Part shown: piece after piece, positions 1-13,149 of the stretch
Layout of the letters: every line of letters starts with the position of its first letter
How positions within the stretch are numbered: the first letter of the stretch is position 1
Origin: Gossypium raimondii
Taxonomy: Eukaryota > Streptophyta > Magnoliopsida > Malvales > Malvaceae
NCBI RefSeq assembly: GCF_025698545.1
Contig: NC_068571.1
Location: 41,015,733 to 41,079,732 of the forward strand
DNA length: 64,000 nt
Direction of reading: 5' to 3'
Notes under the pieces: model-generated
What the model was told of the DNA's origin: nothing
Database searches by the model: none
What the model saw: the letters and a program-made list of their open reading frames with translations, nothing else
Program-made: the position numbers and the translations under genes

Positions 1-1286
1 ATACTGTATACTATACTATCCTTGGGAACTAATATTTCTGGTATAAAAAGAGATGAAAGAATTGAATATAACAGTCTGACATTGGATCCCACCATACACG
101 GTGGCAGCTACTGATCCCCATGAAATTAAAACCTTTTAAAACTTTAATGGCGTCAGCCCACACCAACAGGAGGGAAGAAAAAAAAGGGTTAGTGGCTCAG
201 TGCAATGGGGGGGCATGCGTTTACTATTGAGTGTCTTCCAATATAAAACCATGAAAGCCAAAGCTCGTGAGCTCAACTACGTAAGCATATTAGGGCAAAT
301 AAAATCAGAGCCAAGAAAAAAGTACGATCTATTCTTTTATAATTTAATATTTAGAAACCAAATCTACTCTAGTTTTCATTCTTATTATTATAATAATAAG
401 AAGAAGAAAGAAAGAAAATTTAGCGATGGAATTATATAGTAGTGTACAAAGAGCAGCTTTGCTTTGCTTTAACTAACTTAAAGCACTAATGTCAATTTGA
501 TAAGAGGATTCAGCTGGCAATGACCCACTTGACCCTTCCTTCTCTTCAAAGAACACCAAAATCGTAAACTTCAGCAAGTCGAATAAGGTCAGTGGAAATC
601 TAGAGAAACCCCACTTTAACTTTATTATTTTATAATTAACTAATCTATATCTAGTTGATCTCTTTTTTACATCCTAGAATTTAGATTTCTCAGCTTTGGC
701 TCAAGCTATAATAGTAAGCGTATCAGGTTTACCATCTAGCTAATTGACCATAGAATTTAATGAAGATATCCCAAATGTTTGGGCCTCATTACATACAATC
801 TATATGTTTGATATGATTAACGTGACACATTCTATTCGTATTTATTTGTTTCTTAGACATGAAAAATATAAAATATAACAATCAAACGTGAAGAAGAAGG
901 GTTTTCCAAGAGAAGAAAAGCTTTCCCTTTTTAAGTTAATAGTCATGATATGCATATTGCTGACTATCCCACACGCTTAGGAATGTTGTTCGGCATATTG
1001 GGAATTTAGGTTAATCCTTAATTTTCCTTTTTTGTTTAATTCTCCTTATCCCATGTGGATATACATACAAATATATAATATAGCCAATTAAGATTTGCTC
1101 AAATCAAAGATCAACAAAATTGTTTTATTTAGTTATCAAAATCAGTTATATAATCGCAATCTACTCGTGCTTTCAAGGAAATATACAAAATTAAACCACA
1201 ATCCAAAATTTTGATCCGTATCTAGATGCATATTAATTTTGTATCTTTGGTTTTTTAATATTAATTTCATTCTACGTTCTTTTCAT

Positions 1287-1412
1287 ATCTACTTTTTTTT
1301 AACACAATGCTTAGAATTAACTAATAGCTTTTCCCCAACCCTTAAATAGGAGGCTAATGCACTTCAGCACACTTGAATCCACGTCCTCCTACTTTAGCAA
1401 CAATACTGATAT
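1287..1412. repeat. Dispersed repeat fragment, copy A
   Basis: This segment resembles 29725-29862. Both run through a T-rich lead, a CTTAGAA motif, a TAAATAGGAGG motif, a CTTC(A/G)GCA motif, a CGT(C/A)CTCCTAC motif and a run of AACAATA/AACAATG. Similarity covers roughly 125 bp with several differences. The family is not recognised. It reads as non-coding and may be the tail of a retroelement. Confidence 0.5.
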
Positions 1413-3340
1413 CAATCAATAATTTTGTATGTTTGTTAAACACTGAGCATAAATAATTTAGAAAAAAAATTAACTTTTAATCTATGAAGATAATTTATTA
1501 AAACTTTTAAAAATAAATATAGGTAATTAAAATTTTAATCGGTAACATCATATAATAGGTTTATAGCATTAAATATAAAAGTATAAATAATAAATAATGT
1601 TAGGTTTATAGGAAAATCTTGGCAATGCTAAGTAAACCTGAATTATAATGAATGTGTGAAAAAATATATTTTCATGATAACTTAAATTAAGTAAAAAAAA
1701 AGCAAGGGAAATTCATTCTTAAAGGCTGTGCTGCTGACTGCTAAGTGCTAACATTCCTTTGATTCTGCCAATAAACACATGATTCCCTCGACAAACCTAT
1801 TTGGCAAAAGATAAGTATAGATCAGTGTGCAACCCTCTAATTCAAACCAATAATAAAAAAACTCTAATGTCGGCGGCAGTCTTGAAAATCATTTATTTTA
1901 ACACACCATCAAGTTAATTAAAGTCCTCCTTCATCTTTGTTTTCAATTTGCTTAAGCTTCAAAATGATCCCTATATCACAACTGGTTAATATTTTATCCA
2001 ATCAAACATTAAATTTATTAATACATGCTACATATCCATTCAATATCATCCTATTCATTTAAAATATATTTTATATTAATTTACTCTAAATTTAATAAGC
2101 ATGAATTGAATTATTAAAATATTTTTTATGCATGTTAAGTTAGCAATAAACTAATTCGATTGGTAATATTTAGTGACTCTCATATCTTATTTTAGCAAAT
2201 ACAAGAAAACTTTTCACTTATTTTGAAAAGATATTATTTTTACAATAATTTTACTTATCTTTATTATTTCAAGTTTAAAATTGCACAATAAATAAGTTTT
2301 TCGTAGATTCATTTAGGTGAGAAGTAATGAAATTCAAGAAGAAGTAGGAGAAAATTAACCAATATAAATCACATGCAAAATGCTAAAAGTTGGGTAAATT
2401 TTGATAAAGATAATTAATAGGTTATTAGCAGCAGTTTAACTTAATTAGCAATGGATGTAAATAGAAAATTTGAGGAATAAAAGCATTTCTATCAAGGTGA
2501 ATCTTTTCCATATCATACATATTTATTAAACGTTTGGAAAAATAAGAATATGAATAAAAGGAATTTAAGGAAAATTTGAAACAATTAAAAAGACTTACAT
2601 TATGGTGTGGGTGGTAAAAAAATAGAAATATGTTTATAAAAAGTTGATATAACAATAAATAAGTTGAAATGAAAGAGTAAATGTGTTTAAAACCATAGAG
2701 TTTAGGTTAAAATTAATATGTGTATCCAATTTTTTATATAAAAGGTGTAAAATACACTCATAACCATTACTAATACGATAATTTTGAAAATATTTATTAA
2801 TCTAAAATATATATAAGTTTTACTTCTTTTTTTTGTTGAACAATGTATACTTCATATATTTGTTTTACAATTTAATGAATATTAATAATATTATTATAAA
2901 ATTTAAACTTGAATTGTGTTGCAAACACTTATTAATATTTGTAATTTTAATTTAATAATTTACCATATAAAAATATTAATATTTGAACGGAAACCATTAT
3001 ATTATACAAATTTGTTTCTCGCTGAATCAAATGGCTTTCTTTGTATATAAAAAAAGAAGAAGCATGTACTGCTTTCTCAGTATTGTATATTTATAATAAG
3101 ATTATCTTGGATTTAATTTCGGCTAAAAGCAGAGCCAACATTATTAATTACATAATCTAGACATTCAACAGTGTAAATGACTCAACCAAGCATTAAACAA
3201 GTGGACCAACTGATGTTCCACGTGGCTCAATGTTCCACATGTTCTATTCTCCCTTCCTTAAAATCCCAGACACCTGCTCTCAATCTTCCCCCACCGTACC
3301 AAATCATCATTCGGTAGAACAAGCCACAGAGAAGGACAGA

Positions 3341-3355
3341 CACACACACACACAC
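3341..3355. repeat. CA dinucleotide microsatellite
   Basis: An uninterrupted run of about seven CA units lies some 60 bases upstream of the FUSC-family start codon, probably in the promoter or 5' UTR. Confidence 0.8.
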
Positions 3356-3413
3356 GCATATTGCTAAACCTTGTCTTGTTTCTTCATCATTTAATTGCCT
3401 TTCCATATCCACA

Positions 3414-6300
3414 ATGCCAACAGCACAACAGCAATCGAACCGAGCCAGGGCGTTATGGCTCACCTGCCTAGCCTCCTCCTTCCGCACCGCCTTAGCCTGC
3501 ACCATAGTAGGCATCATCACCTTGTACGGTCCATCTTCCGTCCAACGTCAAGTGGCATTCCCTGCATTTTCCTACGTGACAGTCATCCTAGTGGTCACGG
3601 ACGCCACGTTGGGTGACACTTTGCACAGCTGCTGGCTGGCTCTTTACGCCTCCGTCCAGAGCCTTGGACCAGCCATGTTGAGCCTGTGGTTGATACGACC
3701 AACCAAGCTAACGAGTGGAACCACGGCCCTTGCGGTGGCTTTAGGGGGGTTGATAGTGGTGTTGCCGGAAGCAACTCACATGGTAGCCAAGCGAATAGCG
3801 TTGGGCCAAATTGTTATAGTCTATGTTATTGGTTTCATTAATGGTGGTCAAACGGAACCAATCATGCATCCGGTGCATGTGGCGGCTAGCACTGCGGTCG
3901 GGGTGTTGGCTTGCGTTTTAGCCTTAATGTTTCCTTACCCAAGATTGGCTTGTTGCGAGGTTAGTGAACAAAGTATTATCAGGATTTATTCTTAAAACAT
4001 AAATTTAAATCTATCGGGATTTTGTTACCAAAAAAAATGATCAGGATTTATTAGTATGTCATAAAAGAATCTCAATTAACATTTAACATTACAAGGGGAA
4101 GATTTAATTTAAGAAAAAAAGTATTCAATACGGTAAAATTTAAAAATATAAAGTATTTCTGTTAAATGTAAACCCTTATTTTAATATAAAATTTGGAAGA
4201 ATGCAGAGCATTGAAGACAAATCTAGTAGGGATTTAGTACATTAATGCCGTACCCAAAGAAAATCCTAAAATCATAACGGAGTGTTGAAATTATGAAATT
4301 ACAAAAAAAGTAAAATGCGACATTGATTTTTGAGAGAGAAATAATATTTGTATAGGCCAAGAAAAGCTGCAAACAACTGGCGGAGAACAGCTCGGAGAGG
4401 CTGAAGCTTTTCGTCAAGGCATTTTGCGCACAAGATAAAGCAGCGGCATCTGCTTTTATTTCTCAAGCAAAGCTATTAAACGCCGCCGCAAACAAACTTG
4501 TTCAAAGCATTAAACGCTTCCAAGTAAGATCTAGTTTTGACGCTACGATATGTTGATAATAGTTGAAACCAAGTTGATTTTTTTTTTCGTTGGTCTTGTG
4601 AATAGGGGAGCATGAAATGGGAGAAACTCCCGTTCAAGTTTCTGAGACCCTATTACATGAACTCAGGGGAGAACGTGCAAGAAATGGAGATGGCTTTAAG
4701 AGGAATGGAAATTGCTTTGGAGAGTATTCCTTCATTTCCAGGGAGTTTAATGGTGGATGATGGAGAACTCAAAGACGGCTTGCTCAGGCTAGAAGATCAC
4801 ATTAGCTGTACCATAAGACAGTCCAAGTGTTTGGTCCCGGGTGATTCCAGTACTGTTCCGGAATCAAATGCTGAAGATGTTGCCAAGTTCTTCCAATCTC
4901 TCCAAACAATGCCACAATCCCACCAAGATTTACCTACTTTTTTCTTCTTATTCTGCATGAAACTCCTCCATAGTAAGTCGTTGCCGGAGCCAAGGACCAA
5001 AAAACCGGTCCTGGAAAATGGGAAGTCGAAACAAAATGGGTTTTCCTTCAAGGAGGTTTGGAGCAGCTGTGGTCTTGATAGCCGAAGGGTGAAGCCGGCC
5101 TTGAAGTTCTCACTTTCTTTAGGATGTGCAGTTCTATTTGGGCTGAAATACAGTAAGCCCAATGGATTCTGGTCGGGACTCCCGGTTGCTATCAGCTTTG
5201 CTGCCGCAAGAGAGGCGACATTTAAGGTAGCAAATATTAAAGCACAAGGGACAGTTCTAGGGACAGTGTATGGAGTTATAGGGTGCTTTCTTTTCGAAAG
5301 GTTCTTGCCAATCAGGTTTTTGTCTCTTCTTCCTTGGTTCATCTTCACAAGTTTCCTAAGGCAAAGCAAGATGTATGGTCAGGCAGGTGGAATATCTGCT
5401 GTCATTGGAGCCCTACTGATATTGGGAAGGAAAAACTTTGGTCCACCAAGTGAGTTCGCCATTGCAAGAATCATTGAAACATTCATTGGATTGTCTTGTT
5501 CGATTGGGGTAGAGCTTCTTTTCCAACCCAAAAGAGCTTCAACTTTGGCCAAAATCGAGCTCTCTAAAAGTTTGGGGACATTGCATGAATGCATCGACAA
5601 CCTCTCTCTCCAACCCAATCATGTAGAGAGTCACAAAAAGTTGAAATTCCATGTGAATCAGCTAGGGAAATTCATTGGAGAAGCTGAGGTGGAACCTAAT
5701 TTTTGGTTTTTGCCATTTCATAGTGCTTGCTATGGTAAGCTTTTTGGGTCTTTGTCAAAGATGTCGGATCTCCTGCTTTTTGGCACTCATGCAATAAGGT
5801 TCCTCCAACAAGAGTCACAAAAACTCGAAACTTCTTGGAAGGAAACTGTAAATAAACTAGACGGTGACCTTAAACTCTTCAAAGGGTCAGTTGGGTCTTT
5901 AATAAAATGCCTCGGAAATATCACATCGATCCCTATGCTTGACAAGGGACTTCAAAAGGATGGCATCTCTTATGATATCGAGATGGGAAAACCCCCATGC
6001 CCGAATTTTTTCAGGGTTCCCGATTCAGAAGAGGACGAAGATGAGCTGAACAAGGTTTTGAGTTCATTTCTTCAACATTCGAAAGAAGCAGTGGATATGA
6101 TCCATGGCATTGAAGGTGAGAAGGAGATTAAGAGCCAAACGGTGTTAAGTTTGAGTGCCATGGGGTATTGCATCAAAGTTTTGATAGCAGAAACCCGAAT
6201 GATTGAAGAAGGAATAAGGGAACTTGTTCAGTGGGAGAATCCTTCGACCCCTGTCAACTTGCATGAAATCTCATGCAAAATACGTGCTCAATACAGTTAA
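3414..6300 (+). CDS. FUSC/AaeB-like aromatic acid exporter family protein, 3 exons, 802 aa
   Basis: Exons are 3414-3959, 4356-4523 and 4606-6300. Both introns are phase 0 with GT-AG borders, and joining them gives one open frame of 802 residues. Residues about 20-180 hold several hydrophobic helices. Residues about 240-400 are a soluble linker. A second membrane block lies at about 402-547, with a run of FWSGLPVAISFAAAREAT, followed by a long, largely soluble C-terminal part. This two-block layout and length match plant proteins annotated as p-hydroxybenzoic acid efflux pump subunit-like (fusaric acid resistance/FUSC superfamily), which are predicted membrane transporters; the plant substrate is not established. 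The ATG at 3414 has a good plant context (ACAATGCC) and opens the first hydrophobic block. Exon 1 would otherwise run into a stop at 3995, and the large exon-3 frame alone would lack the N-terminal membrane block. The gene appears intact. Confidence 0.88.
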
Positions 6301-6907
6301 TTGTAATTGTACCATGAACAAGTAAATAATTTATTCTCAGAAGATATGCTAATTACTAATACATCTATACCCTTATATAAAAGGATTATACCCAATTCAT
6401 GGGATTGCAGAATTTATAATTGAAGCATGTTATTTTAAAGACAACCAAGTCTTTAGTTTTCTATTTGAAGTTAGTGTGAGCACAAAATATATGGATTCTT
6501 AAAATTAATGATTATTAACTAGACACTTTTTTATTTTAGTTATTTTCTTTCTATATTGTAAAATTAATACTATTTTACAATTTTTTCTTAATTTTTACCA
6601 TTGAATTTACCAATATAATTATACTTTTATTCTAATGTCTAATCAAATCGATCTAAAATCTGTCTATATTAATATATATTTAATAGATGAAAGTTTTTTT
6701 ATGTAAAATAAATAGTAAAATTGGTTTGCTTCAAACTTAACATGCTTAATATACATTAATGGAACATGAAATTTAACGGTTGAATTGTTAGAATATCAAT
6801 AGTAGAATAAGTTATAAAAATATATAAATCCATGTTAGTTTCACACTGATATAAGTGGATTCTTCCTTCTTTCTTTTATCCTTACATATATATATCATCT
6901 TGTAAGT
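6301..6907. other. 3' flank of the FUSC-family gene
   Basis: AT-rich non-coding DNA. The first few hundred bases presumably hold the 3' UTR and polyadenylation signals. I see no other gene. Confidence 0.4.
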
Positions 6908-7050
6908 GTGGGTTTGGATGAGTGGTGCGGTGCGTTTAGTTTTTTTTTTTTTTTTTGTCTTACGCTACAGTATTGCTATAGTATCTAATCTCATTGCCCC
7001 CGCTGTTTTTACACTAATCACAAGTAAACGCACCGCCAATCCAAACCCAC
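6908..7050. mobile_element. MITE of about 143 bp with terminal inverted repeats
   Basis: The ends are perfect 12-bp inverted repeats (GTGGGTTTGGAT and ATCCAAACCCAC). Looser complementarity continues inward, including GGTGCGTTTA against TAAACGCACC. The centre has a poly-T run and no ORF. Flanking bases TAAGTGT and TAGGTGT could be a diverged target-site duplication, but this is uncertain, so the superfamily (hAT or Mutator) is not assigned. Confidence 0.8.
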
Positions 7051-7254
7051 CCTAGGTGTTTTTTTATTCAAATTATTATAAATCTATATAATCTTTTATA
7101 TATAACTAGTTATCAATATCACGTATTAGATGTGATTTTATGTGTTTATTTTTTAATTCATTAATTATATGTAAAGTAATATCATTATAACCTAATTAAA
7201 ATATATTAAGGTTTTAGGGATAAAGAGAAAATACATGCCTAAAAAACTATGAAT
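7051..7254. other. AT-rich spacer
   Basis: No feature seen. It separates the MITE from the 3' end of the LINE. Confidence 0.4.
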
Positions 7255-10214
7255 GTATGGGGATAGAGGCCTCCTCATATAGTGAATTATGAACATCTTC
7301 CTCTAGTAGTCTCGTAACATACTGTGGTGGATCTGTGAGAAGAAGTAAATGATTTAACTTCCCTACTGCTGCATTGGCCTCAGCTACGTTGTTACTTTCT
7401 CTCAAAACATGTCTAAACTTCACTTTTCAATCCTTAGTGCATCATTCATGTATTAATCGGACTTCTGCAATGTTACTAATTGATGTGAATCCATCTCGAA
7501 TAGTATCTATTAGCATTGCATTATCACAATTAACCTCTATCTGAGTGAAACCCTTTGACCAAGCCAACTTTAAGCTTCCACAACCGCTTGTGCCTCAATC
7601 TGAAAAACATCGAACACCCTTGTTACCATATCAAAACCTGTTAACCAATTCCCATTTGAATATCTCACGGCTCCTCATATTGCTGCTTTGGTATTTCTTA
7701 TTGATACTGATCCATCAACATTAATCTTGATCTAGCCTGAATTAGTACACTGCCACCCTTGTTCTGTTTTAGAAAAATAGGCCAACTATTCCATATTTCC
7801 ACTAAAACCAAAAGACTTTGCCCAAGCAAGAGTCCAGGCAATGAGTTTATGGCTAATTCTACTACCATTATTGAAAATGAATCCATTATAACTTTTCCAA
7901 AAAAACTAGGTCACAATTAAGAAAAAAGTTGGCCATTCGCCCCTGTCAATACTTAGGTTCCCTTCATTCATGATATTCTAATGTATCCAACACCCAACAT
8001 GTAAATTAAAGAAACCATTCGAACTAGTCATAGGTATTAAAGACTTCCACACAGACTGAGTGAAATCACAATCTCTTACAGCATGAATTGATGATTCCAC
8101 TATCTTTCCACATTGTTCACAAAAAAGGAAAAAAGCCATACCTCTCCGTGTACACTCTTCATTTGTCAACAGTTTATTCCTAACAAGCAACCACAAAAAG
8201 GTTCATACTCTTTGGGGAGTCTTCATCTTTCAAATAACTTTATTATTCCCGAACTAGTTCAGACTGGTGGTACAACAAAGATGCTTATAAGTCTCTTCGA
8301 TGGAGAATTTTCTAGTAACCATCCATTTCCAAGAAATACGATTTGTCCCCGAATCCCTTGATGGAGGATTGCAAGCTTTTAATCGATCCACCATATTACT
8401 AGGGAGAACTATTAGAAGCCAATTGGAATTCTATTCTCTTTCCGCGTCCACTAAGCCGCAAATACGGATGGTTTCATTGAGAGGACCACTTTCAATGTAC
8501 CGGAGTTTTAATGGACTCGAATCATGAAACCAGACATCATTCCATAAATTAATCATCCTTTCATCCTGAATGGTCCAAATGAGACCCTACTTCACCTCAC
8601 TCCAAAAATTATCAATGGATCGCCATACATAAGAACAATTGCTATGGTGTAAATTCTCTGAAATAATCCCATGGATATTGTATTTGTTCTTAAGTACCCT
8701 TACCCACAGAGCATTCGTAGTAGTCACTAGATTAAAGCCCAGTTTTAAAAGAAATAACTTATTCTAGTCTTGTAACCGTCGAATTCCTAAACCTCCCTTA
8801 ATTATTGGTTTACAGTAGTCTTCCCTAGTCTTCCCAACTTATTAGAGACTTTTTTACCTTCATTAGAAGAACCTCATAGAAAGCCCCATGCAATCTTCTC
8901 GATTTCCTTGCATATCGTAATTGGTATTCAAGCTGTAGCCATGAAGTAATTGGGAATTGAAAATAAAACAAACTTCACTAAGGTGAGCCTTCTAGCAAAT
9001 GATAACTTACGAGCCTACCATCCATTTAGACGGTTCCACACCTTATCCAGAATAATTTTAAATGTGTTAATACCAACCTTGAGATGAAAGAAAGGCATAC
9101 CAAGATATTTCCCTAAGTCATTGAGTCTAGAGAAACCCAAATTGGCATAAAGGTATGCAGCTACCTCTTCTGTCACATTGTTAGAGAAAAATAGTTGGGT
9201 TTTCTATCTGTTAACTTTGTAGCCAGAGAAAAATCAGAACCTGTCCAAAACCTACTTAAGGCATTCCACACCTTGCGTAGTCGCTCTACCAAATAACAAA
9301 AGATCATCCGTAAAAAAGAAGTGAGAAATAACCGGACTTCGATGTAAGAGCATAATTGGTTCCCAAGACCCTTCTTCAATTGTTGCCTCCATTAGATGTC
9401 CCAATCTTTCCATTCCAAGAATGAACAAATAGGGAGAAAGAGGATCTCATTGCCTCACTCCTCTTGATGGGATAAAACCTTCCGATAGAGAGCCGTTCCA
9501 AAACAGTTGCATAAAAAATGATGAGACACATTTCATGATAGTACTCACAAGTATTCTAGGCAAACCAACATCTTTCAAAGTATCATGAGGAAATCCCAAT
9601 GAATCTAATCATATGCCTTTTCAAGATCCACCTTGACAACCATCCACTCTTTTCTACCTTTTGTGTTCTTCATGGTGTGAATTACTTCTTGGACAATGAT
9701 TATGTTATTCGAAATATTTCGCGAAGCGATGAAACTAGATTGATTTTGTTTAACCAATGCATAACTTATTGAACTCGAATGACAATAGTTTTAGTAATAA
9801 TTTTGTACAAGATAATTGCATAGAATAATGGGTCTAAATTGACTAATAGTTTTTGCACTAATAATCTTGGGGATGAGAACTAGAGGAGTCATGTTAATTT
9901 TAGGATCCAAGCACCCTCCTAAGAATATGTGCTTGACTAGTTTAAAAACATTGTCCCCTATTAACTCCCAATTAGCTTGGTAAAATTTAGCATGGAAACC
10001 ATCCACCCAAGTGCCTTAAAGGGGCTCATACTAAAAACAGAGTGGCCAACCTCTTTCATACTAACCTCGGCTAGCAATTCACTAAACACAATGGCATCTA
10101 GCTTTTGAAAACATCCTTGCACAGGGAAATTCCCCACCAATTAATCATCCACTGTATATAAAGTAAATAAATAATCAACTGCGTGTCTTCGTAAGGTATC
10201 ATTATCGAAACACC
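7255..10214 (-). mobile_element. Degenerate LINE (non-LTR retrotransposon), ORF2 remnant
   Basis: Read on the minus strand, conserved pieces of a plant LINE ORF2 appear in the expected order but in different frames with stops. At about 9791-10006 is an RT N-terminal block (DGFHAKFYQANWE, LVLIPKI, QFRPIILCN). The RT core follows downstream to about 9000. A zinc-binding RT-associated region lies at about 7978-8640 (CTRRG, CEQCGKIVESSIHAVRDC). The RNase H end lies at about 7300-7900 (RHVLRESNNVAEANAAVG at 7400). The 5' part is missing or displaced into the duplicated block at 10632-10930. There is no clear poly-A tail or target-site duplication, so the left border is approximate. It is not functional. 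Confidence 0.8.
9916..10214 (-). repeat. Internal LINE segment, duplicated copy 1
   Basis: This 299-bp block of the LINE RT N-terminal region recurs in the same orientation at 10632-10930. The intervening 417 bp are unrelated AT-rich sequence. Shared landmarks are CTTGACTAGTTT, CCCAATTAGCTTGG and ATTATCGAAA. Confidence 0.85.
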
Positions 10215-10631
10215 ATTGAAGAGCTCTTAAAGCTGGTTTTCATATTTTAGCTCAATGTGAGTCTAATTCTTACTCTTTTCTTATAATTTTTATGTTTTTG
10301 AGACTTTTACAATTAAGTCCAACTTAATATTACCTTAGTTTTTGATTTTATTAAAAATTTTGAAAGTTTCCATTCATGAGTATTAGATGTTTTAGATGAA
10401 TAACATTTATTTAGGGCTTTACTTTTGTTGTATGATGATTATAAAGTAATTTTGTTAAATATTAATTTTAGGATCAAATTGTGAAGAATTAAAGAATGAG
10501 GGTTTGGTATTAAATTTTTTTATCAAGGGCTATATGATAGCCTAGAATATTTAGATAAATTATTAATTAAGAAAAATTAGTTAATTTGATAAGATTAATT
10601 AGTTAAGGACTAAATTGCAAAACATTGTCCC
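10215..10631. repeat. AT-rich insertion between the two LINE segments
   Basis: This 417-bp stretch has no coding potential. Phrases such as GGATCAAATTGTGAAG and GGACTAAATTGCAAAA are typical of untranslated or LTR parts of plant Ty3/gypsy elements, so it is probably a retroelement fragment. No terminal repeats were found. Confidence 0.4.
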
Positions 10632-10930
10632 CTCCCGAGAATATGTACTTGACTAGTTTAAAAACATTGTCCCCCACTAACTCCCAATTAGCTTGGTAAA
10701 ATTTAGCATGCGAACCATCTACCCAGGTGCCTTAAGGGGGCTCATACTGAAAACAGAGTGGTGAACCTCCTTCATATTGACTTCGGCTAGCAATTCACTA
10801 AACACATGGGCCTCTAGCTTTGGAAAACATCCTTGCATAGGGAAATTCCCCACCAATTAATCATCTACTATATATAAAGTAAAGAAATAATCAATCGTCT
10901 GTCTTTGTAAGGATCATTATCGAAATACCA
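10632..10930 (-). repeat. Internal LINE segment, duplicated copy 2
   Basis: Second copy of the 299-bp LINE block. Here the LINE similarity appears to continue upstream on the minus strand to about 10980, so this copy is joined to the true 5' side of the element and copy 1 to the 3' side. Confidence 0.8.
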
Positions 10931-10980
10931 ATCAGACTTTTCAATATGTAAAGCTTCTAACTTATTCTTCATTGATGGGA

Positions 10981-11263
10981 TAAGGTCCAGTTCAAATTTT
11001 CTTGAGTAGTTCAACACACAAATAGTAGAAAAAGAAAAGAAGGAATAAAAAGAAGCAGGAGATAGAAGCAGGCAAGAGAATAAATAGAGACTAAAAGAAA
11101 GAAAAGAGATACTTGTTTATTTTCATAACATATATCCCATCAGCTCCCATTCTCTACCTATTTAAAGGAGTCTTGGTGTCGTTACAACCCAAATAACCAA
11201 AACTACCCAAGTATTTACAGTCGATAAGATCGGAGCTACCAAAATCATATGCTTTGACTCTCC
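10981..11263. other. Purine-rich non-coding stretch
   Basis: A polypurine-rich section (11025-11120) is followed by unremarkable sequence. No gene is seen. It may be the edge of another decayed retroelement. Confidence 0.3.
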
Positions 11264-12395
11264 ATGTCACACCTAGATTTCTTTAAACTTGAAATTTTAG
11301 AACATTTAGGGGTTAAATTGAGAGAGACTGCAAATTGGCGGTCTATACTAAAAAATCAAGAAAATTAGGAATGAAATGGGACATGGTTAAAAACCAAATT
11401 TGGTTCGATTAGTTTAAATTAGAACCAACCGGTTCCTTAGTAGAGGATAAAATGATTATGGATAGATGGATTCTACACGATTGAAGACCGTGCGGGGAGG
11501 GTTATAAATAACTGAGAAATGACTTCCCGAGAGACTTTTTCTCTAGTCTATTTTCTTTTTCTTTTTCAACTTCTTCCTTAGTAACTCCTAGAAGGGAAAG
11601 ATACGAGAAAGCTCTCCATGGAGCGACGATCGGGAGGTTTAAGTTGGAAAATTAGAAAAACTAGAAAACCGGTAAGGTTCTGAGCCCTTCGATATAAGTA
11701 AGACTTAGATAACAAAGTCACGAGTTTTTAGAAACCATTTTTAAGGGTTTTGCATATTTTTGAAAAATTAAGGTTAAATGTGAAAGCATTGGGTTTAACC
11801 CAAGATTTGGTTGTTTTGCTTAGCTGCCAAGAGAACAGAAGCTTTAGCATTCGAGAAAGCTAAGCGAACAAGGCGACAAGGCAGCAAGTGAGTTTCTATA
11901 CTTAACCCTAGAACTGCAAAAGTATGATGCATGCTTTCATGAATTTATGGGTATCCTCCATTTTAGCTTGAATGCATGATAAAAAGAAATCATGAAAGGG
12001 GTAACTAATTAAAGGCTAAGTGAATATAGGAGTGGGAAAAAGGGGATGGATTTGCTAGATACAGCCATACGATCTTGTTGAGTGCAAACTGTGATGTGAG
12101 AAGCTTCGGGCCTTGTGGAAGGGACATTGCGGTGTTCGAACATCAATGTATAGGATGGTGGAAATGGAGGAATGGATGGAACGACTTGGGGGAGAGTAGA
12201 TATCATGGCTAGGCTATGGGACCGATCGGAGGCTATATGCCTAAATTGAGTACGACCATAGCTGAAAGATGCTATAGTGTCATGATATAAATGAGTAAGA
12301 CCATGGCTGAAAGGCACCATGGCATTATGTTAAATCGGACTAAGACCACAACTGAAAGACACTATGACATCCTAATAACCCGTCGAGATATTAAA
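11264..12395 (+). repeat. Degraded Ty3/gypsy-type LTR, left part
   Basis: The segment opens with TGTCACACC, a plausible LTR start, and has a TATAAATA box at 11503-11510. From about 12245 it carries tandem-like phrases of the form AAGACCA(T/C)AG(C/A)TGAAAG. The same phrase type resumes at 15397 beyond a nested solo LTR, so the two parts were once continuous. A matching 3' terminus and target-site duplication were not found. Confidence 0.55.
11503..11510 (+). promoter_or_regulatory. TATA box inside the degraded LTR
   Basis: TATAAATA in a region otherwise fitting LTR structure (U3 upstream, pyrimidine-rich leader downstream). It is probably the old retroelement promoter. Confidence 0.45.
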
Positions 12396-12740
12396 TGTTG
12401 ACACCATTTTTTTAGATGGAAAATAGGGTCGACTTGGGTTTTGAAAAAACGGGAGTCGCCACCAATCCTTTTTAAAAGGTGTGATTGGATCACCTTGAAA
12501 AGTGGTTATTTTTAATAAACAATTTGATTTTATTAAAACAACGATTTTGGTCCGCGAAATTCAGAAAAACAGGTTCGGGAGTCGGTTACGCACGAGGAAG
12601 GATTAGCACCCTCGATACGCCCAAAATTGGTACCTAGTTGATTATTTAATGTCTTAATGTCGAAAAGCTGAAAACTTTAAAGAAATTTAAAATACAATCC
12701 TTAAAAAAAAACTCGAATGGCATGGATTAAAATTCAGGAG

Positions 12741-13070
12741 GATATTTGGCTATTCGGTCAATCGGGAAATCGAAACCCAGTACATTAGGGCACGTTCCTT
12801 GAATTTTCGAATGCAAAATATTGCCTTTTTTTGAAATTTTTGGAAGGATATTTAGCTATTTGGTTGAACGAGAAAAATCGACACCCAGCACCTTAGGGCA
12901 TGTTTTCTCGAATTTCCAAACGCAAAACATTGCCTTATTTTTGAAAAGTTTTTAAAAGGATATTTAGCTATTTGGTCGAACGAGAAAAATCGACACCCAG
13001 CACCTTAGGGCATGTTTTCTCGAATTTCCCAAACGCAAAATATTGCCTCAATTTGAAATATTCTCCTTTT
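12741..13070. repeat. Three-copy minisatellite in the solo LTR
   Basis: Units start at about 12741, 12847 and 12959 (spacings 106 and 112 bp). Each runs from GATATTT(G/A)GCTATT through CGA(A/C)ACCCAG to GCAAAA(T/C)ATTGCCT. The second and third units are the most alike. Confidence 0.85.
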
Positions 13071-13149
13071 TTGAAATATGATATTAATATGCATAATGGA
13101 ATAATAAATATAATAATGTGCATAAAAATAATGAGTAAAAAAAACGAAT

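Larger units (their letters stand above)
1..3413. other. AT-rich upstream intergenic region
   Basis: No gene is recognisable here. The sequence is AT-rich with many stops in all frames. It holds one dispersed-repeat fragment (listed separately) and, close to the downstream gene, a short CA microsatellite at about 3341-3355. The last few hundred bases probably contain the promoter and 5' UTR of the FUSC-family gene, but I see no single convincing TATA box. Confidence 0.5.

Noticed and set aside
4797-5369. Long minus-strand open frame (190 codons)
   Set aside because: Lies antisense to exon 3 of the FUSC-family gene, with no recognisable motifs.
7698-9379. Short open frames on both strands
   Set aside because: Fragments or antisense readings of the degenerate LINE; not independent genes.
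12741-13070. CRISPR-like spaced repeats
   Set aside because: Contiguous tandem units of about 110 bp in a plant LTR, without unique spacers; a minisatellite.
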